DNA of 64,000 bases. Source: Bog-756 sp963835465 (GTDB taxonomy: Bacteria; Actinomycetota; Acidimicrobiia; Acidimicrobiales; RAAP-2). Position numbers and translations under genes: made by a program. The stretch is taken from contig CAWIFR010000002.1 of the NCBI GenBank assembly GCA_963835465.1, positions 310,001-374,000 of the forward strand. The letters run 5' to 3'. The notes beneath the pieces are model-generated. The model saw only the letters and a program-made list of their open reading frames with translations. It did not search any database and was not told the DNA's origin. How positions within the stretch are numbered: position 1 is the stretch's first letter; the number at the start of each line of letters is the position of its first letter. Shown in pieces: positions 42,532 through 53,006 of this stretch.

Positions 42532-44178
42532 CGATGGCCGAGGCCCTGCCCCCGGGCTCGATCCCGACACCCAGGTCGCCTAGGACCGTCGTCGCCACGC
42601 TGACCGCTCGCAGGGCGGCGCGTTCGGGAGCGGTCTGGGGCTACATCTTCGGGATCGCCATCGCCTCATCTGCCATCAGCTACACCAGGCTCTACAAGAC
42701 ATCGGCGCAACGCAATGCTCTGGCCGCCGCTTACGGGTCGAACAAGGCCACCGCCAGCCTGTTTGGGCCCGCACCCCATCTGCAGACAGTGGCAGGGTTC
42801 ACTGCCTTCAAAATCGGTATGACGCTGATGGTCCTCGGCGCGGTCTGGGGCCTGTTGACCAGCACCCGGCTCCTGCGTGGTGAGGAGGATAGCGGGCGTT
42901 GGGAGCTGCTCCTCACCGGCCAGACCACCCGTCGTGGGGCAACTGGCCAGGCCCTGGTGGGCCTGGCCGCGGGCGTGGCTACCCTGTTTGCCCTGACGGC
43001 CATCATCACGGTGGTCACCGGACTGGACGGCGGTGTTTCAATCGCGGTGCGTCCGGGGGTCTACTTCGCCCTGGCCATGGTGGCCACCGCACTCATGTTC
43101 CTGAGTATCGGTGCTGTCACCAGCCAGCTGGCCTCCACCAGGCGGCAGGCGGCCGCCTTTGCCGCCGTGGTGCTCGGGGTGGCCTATGCCATCCGCATGG
43201 TCGCCGACGCTGGAGTCGGCCTTCATGGTCTCATCTGGCTATCCCCTCTCGGGTGGGCAGAGGAGCTCCGGCCGCTGACCGCCCCACAGCCGCTGGCGCT
43301 GCTGCCGATCGCACTGCTCACTGGCGTCCTCGCCCTCATCGCCGTTCAGCTGGCTGGCCGAGCGCGATGTCGGTGCGAGCGTCATTGCCGACCGGCCGCA
43401 CACCCGATCACGGCTGAGACTTCTCGCCGGTCCGATGGGACTCGCCGTCCGGCTCATGCGAGCAAGCGTGATCGGATGGGTGGTGGCGATCGCCGTCTCG
43501 GGCCTCCTCTATGGGCTGATCGCCAAGTCGGCCGGCGCCACCATCCGCGGCTCGTCCGTCCACAACGTCTTCGCCAGGCTCGGAGTATCGGAAACAGGAG
43601 CAGAAGCGGTACTGGGAGTCGGGTTTCTCGTTCTCGCCGTCCTGGTGTCCTTCGTGGCGGCCGGTCAGATCACGATGGCACGGAGCGAGGAGTCCACCGG
43701 TCGGCTCGACCACCTCCTGGTCCAGCCGGTCTCACGGGCCCGTTGGCTCGGTGGCCGATGGCTGGTGGCGGTGGGCGTTCTGCTGGTGAGCGGGCTCTGT
43801 GCCGGCCTCTTCGCATGGCTGGGGTCGGCGAGTCAGCACGCTGGAGTCGGATTGGCGACACTGCTCAGTGCCGGCACCAATCTCGTCCCGCCGGCCATCG
43901 TGATCCTCGGTCTCGGCGTACTGGCCTTTGGGCTGGCCCCTCGGGCCACATCGATCGTCGTCTACGGCTATCTCGGCTGGTCGCTGCTCGTCGAGGTCGT
44001 CGGTGGACTCGGAGCGGCCGACCGATGGGTTCTCGATACCTCGGTGTTCCACCAGATGGCCTCGTCTCCGGCGACGCCGCCCGACTGGCCGGCGAACGGG
44101 GCGATGGTGATCATAGGCGTTCTGGCCGCGTTCCTCGGTGGGGTTGCATTCACCCGCCGGGACGTCCAAGGTGCCTGA
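42528..44178 (+). CDS. ABC exporter permease (one frame break)
   Basis: An integral membrane permease of about 549 residues with roughly 12 hydrophobic segments, composed of two similar halves. The first half (SGAVWGYIFGIAIASSAISY to LLTGVLALIAVQLAG) starts at 42528 (TTG) or ATG 42534. Near 43358 the frame breaks in GGCTGGCCGAGCG and the second half continues (ERDVGASVIADRP, LMRASVIGWVVAIAVSGLLY, VGGVAFTRRDVQGA-like end) to 44178. It is the membrane partner of the ATPase at 41614. The halves resemble ABC-2-type exporters that carry both permease domains in one chain. Confidence 0.85.
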
Positions 44179-44202
44179 GCGCTCATTGGCCGACGGGACC
44201 GG

Positions 44203-45147
44203 TCAACCCGTCCGAGGGACGGGCACCGAAGTGCTGCAGCCTTCGGAAGGAACTGTGGTCGAAGGAGTTCGCACCTCATCCATGGGGCGAAGGCCTTCGG
44301 TCGCCAACGGAGCGGTGAGGAGCCCACGAGCGAACCGCAGGCTCCCATGGGAAGGGGCGTCGACCCCGTTCGTGCCCGGCGCATCGCAGTGGATGGCGTC
44401 GGATCCTCCGTAGCGGACCTGTTCACGCCCGTCGACGCAGGTGACGCGGCTGGCCGACTGACAGGGCAGATAGAGAGTCCATCCGAGACCGGGCCCTGAG
44501 ATCGCCGCGGCGGCACCCGTGTCATAGGTCCAGCCCTGCGAGGAGGCCAGCCCTGACATCATGGCGTTGAAAGCCGAGTCACCGTTGTAGCCGTGTTGGC
44601 TCCCACTCTGCCAACCCTCGGCAACGCTGGGATTCCTGGCCGGGGTGGCGGACAGGAACACGCGGGCGCCCGCCTCTGCTGCCATGGTCCCCATGGACTC
44701 CATGGTGCGGCGGTAGGCCGACACGATGCTGGAGAGGCTGTATGCGGAATCGGGGTTGTTGATACAGGCGTGGTCGGAGATACCCGGGTTTCCGGTGAAT
44801 GCGAGCACGACGGCCCGGGGTCGGACCGTGCGAACGGCGCTTCTGAACGACAAGGTCCGACTCCCGAACACCGGTGACGTCCGGTAGCCGGCCCACAGAT
44901 CACAAGGACTTGCCCCGACGCCGGCCAGGACGACGGTCTGTGCCTGCCGAGGAGTCAGGCCTGTCAGCTCACCGGCCGCCGCGGCGACGAGGGAGTCGCC
45001 GACGACGAGCACGACGGGCCTCCCCTGGGCAGGGGAAGCCGACCGGGCGCAGGCGGCGGTAAGGCCCACCGTCGCCAGGATCGCCAGGACGAGGGCCCCC
45101 GTTCGAAACCCGCAGTGTCGTTGACGGCCTGGGCCGACGGAGCGCAT
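44203..45147 (-). CDS. Exported SGNH/GDSL-like hydrolase (probable lipoprotein)
   Basis: A 314-residue protein with an N-terminal export signal: a basic start, then TGALVLAILATVGLTAACARS, in which LTAAC is a lipobox-like site, so it is probably a lipoprotein. The SGNH blocks are VVGDSLVAAA (block I Ser), GASPC, and FTGNPG (block III), with an N/H-bearing C-terminus that is less clear. Proteins of this kind deacylate or esterify cell-surface glycans. I take the ATG at 45147 (MRSVGPGRQRH). A DosR-box-like palindrome lies 36 bases upstream. It converges on the ABC permease. Substrate unknown. Confidence 0.8.
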   Translation of the reverse strand: MRSVGPGRQRHCGFRTGALVLAILATVGLTAACARSASPAQGRPVVLVVGDSLVAAAAGELTGLTPRQAQTVVLAGVGASPCDLWAGYRTSPVFGSRTLSFRSAVRTVRPRAVVLAFTGNPGISDHACINNPDSAYSLSSIVSAYRRTMESMGTMAAEAGARVFLSATPARNPSVAEGWQSGSQHGYNGDSAFNAMMSGLASSQGWTYDTGAAAAISGPGLGWTLYLPCQSASRVTCVDGREQVRYGGSDAIHCDAPGTNGVDAPSHGSLRFARGLLTAPLATEGLRPMDEVRTPSTTVPSEGCSTSVPVPRTG

Positions 45148-45182
45148 GGAGACAGTCAACAACTCACGCGGCGTCAGCTTCC

Positions 45183-45198
45183 AGGGTCGAAAGCCCTT
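45183..45198 (-). promoter_or_regulatory. DosR/DevR-box-like site A
   Basis: AGGGTCGAAAGCCCTT fits the symmetric pattern AGGG-N-C-N4-G-N-CCCT with one mismatch. It lies upstream of the SGNH hydrolase and after the Hsp20 gene. It closely resembles the site at 53007 (AGGGCCGAAAGTCCCT). Confidence 0.45.
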
Positions 45199-45294
45199 TG
45201 TCCGATCAGACGTGACTGTCCACAGCCGCAGCAGAATCCGACCGAGCGAGCCGTCGGCGTGGTTGGGTGGGGGGGCGTCCGCAGCCCTGGCCCG

Positions 45295-45615
45295 TCACGT
45301 CGGACTTCTCACGGGAATCACTCGTGAGGCGCTCAGGCGCGTGCGCATAGGGGCTCGGACCTCGAGAACCCCCTCCACGTACATGGCACTCACCTTCATC
45401 TCGTCTGTACCTGCTGGCAGGCGGATGTCCCTCTTGAACACACCATCACGGAGATCTGATCCGGGGACTCCGGCACCATCAGATCGCTCGGCCCGGATGT
45501 GCAGGACGTCCGAGGTGATGGTCACCGAGATGTCCCGATCTGCCCGTAGGCCTGGAAGATCGGCCGCTAAGAAGAACTGCTCGTCGTCGCGAAACTCTTC
45601 AGCCATGGTGAGCAT
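45295..45615 (-). CDS. Hsp20/alpha-crystallin-family small heat shock protein
   Basis: A 106-residue small heat shock protein, shorter than the usual 140-150. It has the alpha-crystallin core: FFLAADLPGLRADRDISVTI, HIRAERSDG, FKRDIRLPAGTDE and VEGVLEVRAP, but a reduced N-terminal arm and no clear IxI tail beyond VIPVRSPT. ATG at 45615 with AAGGAG close upstream; ATG at 45606 is possible. It follows cydB by 91 bases on the same strand and probably belongs to the cyd transcript. Acr/HspX is a hallmark of the mycobacterial DosR regulon, in line with the gene set around it. Confidence 0.9.
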   Translation of the reverse strand: MLTMAEEFRDDEQFFLAADLPGLRADRDISVTITSDVLHIRAERSDGAGVPGSDLRDGVFKRDIRLPAGTDEMKVSAMYVEGVLEVRAPMRTRLSASRVIPVRSPT

Positions 45616-45706
45616 TCACTCCTTTGTGTCGGAATTTGCGTGGTGCTGTTGGGTTGCTCCGAGAGCCAGCGACCGATCCCGCCGCGTGGTGTGGACCTGC
45701 GTAGGG

Positions 45707-46759
45707 CTAGGAGACAGGATCGACCGCAGGGGTGCCGCTGCCGGTGGTGACAGACCCCGTCGGAGCTGCCACCTTCGGCGAGCGGATGCGGCTCCGGAAC
45801 ACCCAGAAGTTCCACGCCTGGTAGGCGAGTACCACAGGGAAGAAGACGATGGCCACCACGGTCATGACCGTCAGGGTGTACGAGGGACTGGCCGTGTTGG
45901 CGACGGTGAGGCTGTAGGCCGCGTTGGTAGTGGACACCATGACGTGCGGGTAGAGGTCGAAGAAGATGGACCCAACCGTCGAGGCGATAGCCAGACAGGC
46001 TGCGGTGAAGGCCCAGCCCTCCTGTTTCACGACCGCGAGCCACGCCGCCGCGAAGGCGGCCATGACAGCCACGGCGTCCAGGGGATTGGGAACGAATCCC
46101 CTGCCGAGACCGAGGTGGCTCCAGGTCACGAAGATCCATACCAGGATGGCGGCGATCCAGCCGACTCTCCCCGATAGATGACTGATCCGGTCGTGGAACT
46201 CGCCGGTGGTCTTCAAACTGAGGTAGGTCGCCCCGAGGAAGAGGCAGACCACGGTCAAGGTGATCCCGGTGAAGAGGCCGAATGGAACCAACAGCCCGAA
46301 GAAGTTGCCCGTGTAGTTGTGCGCTCTGTTGATGGGAAGTCCATGGAGGAGGTCGCCCAGTGCCGTGCCCAGGAGTAGTGGGATGAGGGCGCTCCCGGTG
46401 GTGAGTGACCACCGCCATACCGCCTGCCACCGGGGATCGTCCACCTTTCTCTGGAACTCGAAGGACAGGCCACGGACGATCAGGGCCAGGAGCACGACCA
46501 CGAGGGCGAGGTAGAAGGTCGAGAACATGGTGGCGTACCAGCCCGGGAAGGCGGCAAAGATCGCCGCTCCTGCGACGATGAGCCAGACCTCGTTCCCGTC
46601 CCAGAACGGACCGATGGAGTTGACGGCGATGCGTCGCTCCACGTCGGACCTTCCGACGAAGGAGTGGAGCATGCCCACTCCGAAGTCGAATCCTTCGAGG
46701 ACAAAGAACCCGACCCAGAACAAGGCCACGATCAGGTACCAGAGATTGCTGAGATGCAT
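45707..46759 (-). CDS. cydB: Cytochrome bd quinol oxidase subunit II
   Basis: A 350-residue membrane protein with about eight to nine hydrophobic segments. It begins MHLSNLWYLIVALFWVGFFVLEGFDFGVG, of which FFVLEGFDFGVGM is the conserved CydB start, and contains NSIGPFWDGNEVWLI and GLFTGITLTVVCL. With CydA it forms the high-affinity terminal oxidase that reduces O2 at low tension. I start it at the ATG at 46759, 10 bases after the GGAG that follows the cydA stop. In the raw frame CydA and CydB appear joined, which I attribute to a frame break in cydA. Confidence 0.95.
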   Translation of the reverse strand: MHLSNLWYLIVALFWVGFFVLEGFDFGVGMLHSFVGRSDVERRIAVNSIGPFWDGNEVWLIVAGAAIFAAFPGWYATMFSTFYLALVVVLLALIVRGLSFEFQRKVDDPRWQAVWRWSLTTGSALIPLLLGTALGDLLHGLPINRAHNYTGNFFGLLVPFGLFTGITLTVVCLFLGATYLSLKTTGEFHDRISHLSGRVGWIAAILVWIFVTWSHLGLGRGFVPNPLDAVAVMAAFAAAWLAVVKQEGWAFTAACLAIASTVGSIFFDLYPHVMVSTTNAAYSLTVANTASPSYTLTVMTVVAIVFFPVVLAYQAWNFWVFRSRIRSPKVAAPTGSVTTGSGTPAVDPVS

Positions 46760-46769
46760 CGTGACGCTC

Positions 46770-48196
46770 CTAGTAGACGAGGGCAGGAAGACGGTCGTCC
46801 TCCTGGTCGGATGGGTGGTCGCCGATGGTCGGTTCATCCTCGGCGGACATCGGTCGTCGATGGCCAGGTGCTTCCGGCCGTAGTGGATCATGAGGTAGCC
46901 GTCGGCCACCCCCAAGGCGATATACAGCAGCACGAAGACCGTCAGGCTGATCCACAGATCGGTGGCGGTGACCGACGGAGAGGTCGCGTTGGCCGTCTTC
47001 ATCAGCCCCTGCACTATCCAGGGTTGGCGACCGCTTTCGGTCAGCATCCAGCCGGCGGTGTTCATGAGGAAGGGGGCCACCACAATCCAGGGCGCGATGC
47101 GGAGGAACCACTTGGCCTTCTCCAGCCGGTGGCCACGTAGCAGCCAGACTCCCCATAGCGAGAAGGCCGTCACCAGCGCGGCCAGGTATGCCATGATCCG
47201 CATCGACCAGTACTGGATGAACACGTTGGGGATGTAGTCGCCCGGTCCATACTTCTTGACGTCCTCGGCCTGGAGCTGGTTCAGTCCCTTGACCTCGCCG
47301 TTGAGGTGGTTGGTGGCCAGCACCGAGAGCAGTCCGGGAATGCTCCAGATCTGGGTCGGCGTGTGATCATTGGTCCCGCCGCCTATCTGGAACGCGGAGA
47401 ACGAGCAGTGGGAGTGACAGGTGTTCCACTGCGCCTCGGCGGCGGCAATCTTCATGGGTTGGTAGGTCCCTTCGATCACCCCGAGCTCGCTTCCCACGAA
47501 GAGCGCCAGGACGATGGTGGGCAGCAGCACGATCGTGGAGATGACCGCGGTCCGTCGGAACGCCTCGACCTCCCGCTTCTTGCGGATCTGCCAGGCGGAG
47601 ACGGCCAGCATGACGAGGGAGCCGGTAACCAGCGAGGCCAGCAACACGTGCACATAGCTCCACAGGAAGACCGGGTTGGTGAACAGGGCCCATATGTTGT
47701 TCAGCACCGGTTGGCCCTTGCTGTTCATCACGTAGCCGACTGGGTGCTGCATCCATGAGTTGGCCGCCATGATGAAGGCCGCCGAGAGCATGGTCGCTCC
47801 CGCCACCAGCCAGATGCAGGCCAGGTGGACCTTCTTCGGCAGCCGGTCCCAGCCGAAGATCCACAGGCCGAGGAACGTCGACTCAAGGAAGAAGGCCAAC
47901 AGGCCCTCCATGGCCAGCGGACCGCCGAAGATGTTGCCGACCACCCTCGAGTACACGGACCAGTTCATGCCGAACTCGAACTCCTGGACCAGGCCGGTTA
48001 CCACACCGATGGCCACGTTGATCAGCAGAAGTGTGCCGAAGAACCGCGTCAGGCGTCGGTAGACCGGATTGTCGTTCCGGTACCAGGTCGTCTGAAGGAG
48101 GGCCACGAGAAAGGCCAGTCCGATGGTGACCGGGATGAACAGGAAGTGGTAGATGCTGGTGGTGGCGAACTGCCATCGGGCCAGATCGGTGGTCAT
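46770..48196 (-). CDS. cydA: Cytochrome bd quinol oxidase subunit I (one frame break near 3' end)
   Basis: A subunit I of about 475 residues with the haem and quinol sites. The start MTTDLARWQFATTSIYHFLF contains the first haem histidine (IYHFLF); others are in FLWSYVHVLLASL. The Q-loop is short. At about 46851-46856 the frame breaks after HYGRKHLAIDD; the alternate frame gives the natural ending MSAEDEPTIGDHP and DDRLPALVY with a TAG at 46772-46770, followed by GGAG and the cydB ATG. ATG overlaps the cydC stop. Part of the transcript with the ferritin-like gene, cydD, cydC and cydB. Confidence 0.93.
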
Positions 48197-50066
48197 GGTC
48201 GGGTGCTCCTGTCGTTGGGTCCGAAGGTGGGTACGGCGATGTGGAGTTCGCGAAGTCCGTCGTCAAGGTCCCGGCAGTCGGTGAGGCACTCGGTCCCGAT
48301 CTCGTCCCACCAGAGGGCCGAGTACCTTCCACCAGCAGCCATCAGCTGCTCATGGGTACCCTGCTCCACGACCTTTCCGTCATCCATCACCATGATCTGG
48401 TCGACGGACTCCAGCCCGGCCAGGCGATGGGTGATCAGGATCAGCGATCGATCATCCACAGCCCGCAAGAGATCGGCGGTGAGCACGTCCGCGGTAAACG
48501 GGTCCAGGTGTTCTGCTGGCTCATCGAGTACCAGAATCGGGAAGTCGGCCAGAAGGGCGCGGGCCAGGCCGATCCGTTGGCGCTGTCCCCCCGACAGGCG
48601 GGCACCGTGGCGCCCGACCTGGGTGGCGAGGCCTTCGGGCAGGTCGTCGAGCCATCCGGACAAGCCCACCCGGCCGAGCACCTGCCGGAGCTCGCCGTCG
48701 GTGGCCTGTCGTCTCCCGATCCGCAGATTTTCGGCCACCGATGTGTCAAACAGGTAGGGCTGCTGATCTACCAGGCCCACGACGGACCGGATGGTATCGG
48801 TGGGGTAGTGCTCGACCGAGCGGCCGTTCAGACGAACCGAACCGGCCCGGAGGGGGAGAAATCGGAGAAGTACGGCGGCGAGCGTGGACTTCCCCGCTCC
48901 GCTGGGTCCGACGATGGCGATCCGCCGACCAGCCGGAAGCGACAGGTCCACCCCACGGAGAGCGGAGGGTGCGGCGTCCTCGTAGCCGACCCAGATGGCT
49001 CGGGCCTCGAGGTCATAGGGCCCCCCGGGCAGGGTGCCTGCATCCTCCGGCTCCGGAACGGGCGGTTCTGTGTCGAGTACCGCGAACAGGCGGGCCGCGG
49101 CCTGCCGGGCCCGCTGGAGCGCCTGGGTGGCCACTGGCAGTCCCACGACGAGTTCGAAGGCAGCCAGTGGGATCAATGTGATGACCGCCAGCTCGGTGCC
49201 GTCGAGCTGGCCACTGGACACCGCACCCACCCCTACGGCCAGGCAGCCCCATGACGCCATACCGGCCAGGAGGGTGTTGAGGGCCAAGCCGACGCCGGCG
49301 GTTCCTGCCGAGCGGGTGGCGATGGTGGTGAGCATGGCGTCATGCGACCGGACGGCAGCAACTTGCGATCGGGCTGCGCCGAAGGCCACCAGTTCCGGTG
49401 CCCCGTCGATGAGATCCACCACAGACGCCGTCAGGTCGCCACGGCAGTCGGCGAACCGTGCCTCACGGCGGCGGGCCAAGGTGGCGGTAAGCCACGGGAC
49501 CACGGTGGCTGACAGGATGAGGGCCACGGCCAAGATCAGCCCGGCGGCCGGCAGCATCCACGCCATGACCGTCACGGTGACGGTTCCGGCCACGACGGCG
49601 ATGGCGAAGGGTGGCAGGATCCGGATGACGAGATCCTGCAGTGAGTCCACGTCCCTCACGATGCGGGCCAACAGATCGCCGTTCCTGAACCCGGTCAGGC
49701 CCGTCGGTGCCAATTGCTCGAGGATGTTCGTAGGTCCGGACCCTCGAAGTCGGCGAGAAGGCGGAAGGCAGCATCGTGGCCGCTCAGACGCTCGCCGTAC
49801 CGAAAGAAGCCTCGGGAGAGCCCGAAGAACTGCACGCCCACGATGGCTACCCCGAGCGCGGCCTCACTCGGGTGCTGGGCCGCCCGTGAGATCAGCCAGG
49901 CGGCGGTGCCCAGCAGCCCGATGCTGGCCGCCACGGCTCCGGCCCCCAGGAGGGAGGCCGCCACGATCCCCTTGGTGGCGGGGCGGGCGAGGGCCAGTGT
50001 GCGACCGACCGGTGCCAGTGCCGAGCCCGGGGACAGGGAACTCTGCACCTCGATTGACCTGGTCAT
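48193..50066 (-). CDS. cydC: CydC, ABC-type thiol exporter subunit (two frame breaks)
   Basis: About 623 residues. The N-terminal membrane part starts MTRSIEVQSSLSPGSAL at 50066, overlapping the cydD stop, and includes SLLGAGAVAASIGLLGTAAW. Between about 49726 and 49748 two single-base shifts scramble the segment expected to read FRVRTYEHLEQLAPTGL; the rest continues LTGFRNGDLLARIVRDVDSL, then Walker A GPSGAGKST, signature LSGGQRQRIGLARALL, Walker B ILVLDEPAEHLD and ITHR. CydDC exports cysteine/glutathione and is needed to assemble cytochrome bd. Ends overlapping the cydA start. Confidence 0.9.
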
Positions 50067-51807
50067 ACCTGGACCTCCAAGGCGGGGGCCAGCTGGATGA
50101 CGCGGTCGGCCATGGAGAGCAGCGACGGGCGGTGGGCGGCCATGATCACCGTCCGTCCGTACATCAGCCTGCGGACGGACGTGAGGACAGCTTCCTCGGT
50201 CTCGCCGTCGAGGTTGGCGGTGGGCTCGTCAAGCAAGAGGAGGGGAGAGTCCCGCACGAATGCACGGGCCAAGGCCACACGCTGGCGCTCGCCAGTGGAC
50301 AGGCCAGCGCCTCGCTCTCCCAAGCGAGTCGAGAGACCCTCGGGCAGGCGGTCGACCACGGGCGTGAGACCGGCGGCCTCCATGGCTGAGGCCACATCTT
50401 CATCAGTGGCGTCTGGTCGGCCCAGCCGTATGTTGTCGGCGATCGAACGAGCGAATAGGTGGGTCTGCTGGGGCACCCAGGCGATCGTTCTGCGCCAGGC
50501 ATCGGGGTCCAGGGTGGTCAGATCGATGCCTCCGAGCTCGATGCGCCCATGTCCGACGGGGACGAAGCCGAGCAGCGCACCGATGAGCGTGGACTTCCCC
50601 GCCCCACTAGGTCCAGCAACAGCCACTACCTCGCCTGGATGGATCGTGGCCGAGATCTCATGGAGTGCCGGCAGCAGTCGACCTGGATAGGTGACCTCCA
50701 GGTCGGTAATCGAGATGGGGACCAATGCGGGATCGGGGACGTCCGTGTCGGTTCCCCTGGCCGGCAACCGTCGCTCGAGCACCTCGAAGACACCTTCCGC
50801 GGCCTGCATGCCCTCTGCGCTGGCGTGGTAGCTGGTGCCCAATAGGCGGAGCGGAAGATAGGCCTCGGGAGCCAGGATGAGGACGAAGAGCGCAGTGGCG
50901 AGGGAGACATGGCCATCGAGGAGGCGAAGCCCGACGGCCACCGCCACCAGCGCTACCGAAATGGTGGCCAGGAGCTCGAGGATCAGCGAGGAGAGGAAGG
51001 CCACCCGCAAGGTCGCCATCGTCGCCACCCGGTAGCGGCTGGTGATGTCCCGGATGGTGGCTGCCTGGGCCTTGGCCCGGCCGAAGACCTTGAGCGTCGG
51101 AAGGCCGGATACCACGTCCAGGAAGTGGCCGGCCAGCCGCTGCAGCAGGGTGGCCTGCTCATCCATCCGATCCCTGCTCGACATGCCGACCAGGGCCATG
51201 AAGAGCGGAATGAGTGGGACGGTCAGGGCGATGATGAGGGCCGAGATCCAATCGATGCCGGCCACCACGAGCAGAATGGCTACTGGCACGATGACGGCCA
51301 GAAAGACCTGAGGCAGGTAGCGGGAGAAATAGTCGTCCAGCGCGTCGATGCCGCTGGTGGCCAGAACGGTGAGTTTCCCCGGGTCCTCCTCGGTCCAGTC
51401 CCGCGGGCCCAAGCAGAGCAACGCGTTCAACGAGGTCGGTCCGCAGATCCGATTTGGCCGCGGCGGAGGCCTTGTCGGCGGCTCGCTCGGTGAGCCAACC
51501 CACGGCGGCGCGGGCGAGGATGACCAGTGCCAGCAGGAGGAGGGAGCCCCTGAGTTCGCCCAGGGCCTTGTGCCGGATGAAGGCGCTGGAGATGACCGTG
51601 GCGAGCAGCCAGGCCTGCGCAAGGATCAACAGGGCCGTGAGGCCGCCCAGGCCGACCGAGGCGACGAGAAAACGTCGAGTCGACCGCGTGGCCTTCGAGC
51701 AGTCGGGGATCCACGGGTCCGGAGTGGGACGCGATTGACTTCGGCGCAGGCGGGGAGGCAGTGCCCCCGTGACTGTGACCGTGGGGGCAGGAGCCGGTGG
51801 TCGCCAC
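50063..51807 (-). CDS. cydD: CydD, ABC-type thiol exporter subunit (two frame breaks)
   Basis: About 580 residues. The most likely GTG start at 51807 overlaps the ferritin-like gene's stop and gives a histidine-rich start (MATTGSCPHGHSHGG) before VDPRLL; near 51685 the frame shifts to STRRFLVASVGLGGLTALL and ILAQAWLLATVISSAFIRHKAL; near 51415 it shifts again at LLGP to RDWTEEDPGKLTVLATSGID. Then follow DYFSRYLPQVFLAVIVP, Walker A GPSGAGKST, LSTGERQRVALARAF and LLLLDEPTANLDGE. With CydC it forms the heterodimeric exporter. The His-rich start could instead be untranslated if a GTG at VDPRLL is used. Confidence 0.88.
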
Positions 51808-52412
51808 TAACTCTTGCGGCGCCGCTCAAGGAAGCGGAGGATGGTGGCGTGCTTCTTGGTGTCGAGCATCATGAGGTCGATCACCAGCATCCACATGGTG
51901 GTGTCGGCATAGGGCCGGAGCCGGCGCTTTAGGCGCTGGAGTGCCCGATAGTCGTCCTCTTCGGCCTTCCGGAGCCGCTTGGTCTGATCCAAGAGGGCAC
52001 CGCTGATGGCCCGGGGTGCATGAGGGAGGGCCGACGCCGGCGGTTCCACCACTCCCCAGGCCATTCCGTTGCTGAGCTCGGCGAGCAGCCGGTGGTGCCG
52101 ACGCTCATCTTCGAGGATCAGATTGACGAGATAGCGCACTCCCTCGTCGGGAGAGGAACTGGCCAACTCCTCATAGGTGGCCAACATGGCCCCCTCCTCG
52201 GCACCGTGCCGTACGACGAGTTCCACAAGTTCTCGCGTGTCGACGCTAGCTCCAGTAGCGTCCAGACCGAGGACCGCACTGTCGAAGGTGGCCTCGCCCT
52301 CCACTGGGCTCTCTAGCGTGAGACCCGCAGTACTCCCTGGGGTTCCCGCGGCGGCAACGGCATCAGACCGGTCCGACTGGACATCATCGCCCTCAATCGC
52401 CTTTGGCACCAT
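51807..52412 (-). CDS. Ferritin-like/rubrerythrin-type helical protein heading the cyd operon
   Basis: A 201-residue protein. After a low-complexity N-terminal part of about 45 residues comes a helical bundle with ferritin-like metal positions: VRHGAEEGAMLATYEELA, LILEDERRHHRLLAEL and DLMMLDTKKHATILRFL, giving EE, ExxxH and D/H residues on successive helices. A di-iron site is likely, but I cannot assign oxidase or storage function. ATG at 52412 with GAGGAGGAC upstream. It overlaps cydD and has a DosR-box-like site about 60-75 bases upstream. A role in oxygen or peroxide handling at microaerobic conditions is an inference. Confidence 0.75.
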   Translation of the reverse strand: MVPKAIEGDDVQSDRSDAVAAAGTPGSTAGLTLESPVEGEATFDSAVLGLDATGASVDTRELVELVVRHGAEEGAMLATYEELASSSPDEGVRYLVNLILEDERRHHRLLAELSNGMAWGVVEPPASALPHAPRAISGALLDQTKRLRKAEEDDYRALQRLKRRLRPYADTTMWMLVIDLMMLDTKKHATILRFLERRRKS

Positions 52413-52473
52413 GCCGTCCTCCTCATCGTGAGCGTCACTGGTCCAATCTTCGTGAGGGCAGGCGGCATTCAGT

Positions 52474-52489
52474 AGGGCCGAATGTCACA
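52474..52489 (-). promoter_or_regulatory. DosR/DevR-box-like site B
   Basis: AGGGCCGAATGTCACA: the left half and the GTC of the right half match site C (53007); the last bases diverge. It lies about 60-75 bases ahead of the ferritin-like gene, so it could control the whole cydDCAB-hsp20 transcript. Confidence 0.5.
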
Positions 52490-52533
52490 GGTCGGTGGGC
52501 CGTCGCGCCGAACGAGGGGATGCCTACCGGCGG

Positions 52534-52980
52534 TCAGCTCTCGGTACCCGAGAGCTGGTGAGCGACGTCAGGGAAGAGCCGCCCGCTCATCTTGGTGGTA
52601 CCCAACCGGAGGTTGTTGCCCGGTCCTGCCGATTCGGACCAGCCACTGCCCCGTGGCGCCCGGGCATCGTGGTCTCGTACCGGCTTCGCGACGCCTTGGA
52701 CCAGCACGCTCCACCAGGAGCCTTCCTCGCGATCGTACCCATCGGCCTGGAAGGCCACGACGGAGCCTGTGGTGGCCGATTCGAGTCTGCTGCCCCGGGT
52801 GGCGACGAAGTGGACTGACTCGTCGGAGATGGTGAAGTGGATGGGGAGGATCACCGGAAGGGCATCGATGCTCAGGCCGAGCCGCCCAATGGGCGTCTGG
52901 GCCAGTCGGGCCAAGCACTGTTCCCGCGAGAGGGTGACGACTGGGGACGAGTGGCGGCCATCGGCTTCCATCAAAGACAC
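52534..52980 (-). CDS. Pyridoxamine 5'-phosphate oxidase-fold (PPOX) protein
   Basis: A 148-residue split-barrel flavin-binding protein. It has LSREQCLARLAQTPIGRLGL, LPVILPIHFTISDESVHFVA and SVVAFQADGYDREEGSWWSVLVQG, typical of the PPOX-like proteins that bind FMN or F420. The start is ambiguous (GTG 52980 or ATG 52971). A well-matched DosR-box-like palindrome lies 27 bases upstream. Proteins of this family are found in the DosR regulons of mycobacteria. Function unknown; a flavin- or F420-dependent reductase is plausible. Confidence 0.82.
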   Translation of the reverse strand: MSLMEADGRHSSPVVTLSREQCLARLAQTPIGRLGLSIDALPVILPIHFTISDESVHFVATRGSRLESATTGSVVAFQADGYDREEGSWWSVLVQGVAKPVRDHDARAPRGSGWSESAGPGNNLRLGTTKMSGRLFPDVAHQLSGTES

Positions 52981-53006
52981 CCTGATCGTTGAGATGCCGC
53001 TTTTTC

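Noticed and set aside
45707..48196. A single 829-residue CydA-CydB fusion protein
   Set aside because: The linker is untypical, and another frame supplies a natural CydA C-terminus, stop codon and ribosome-binding site for cydB.
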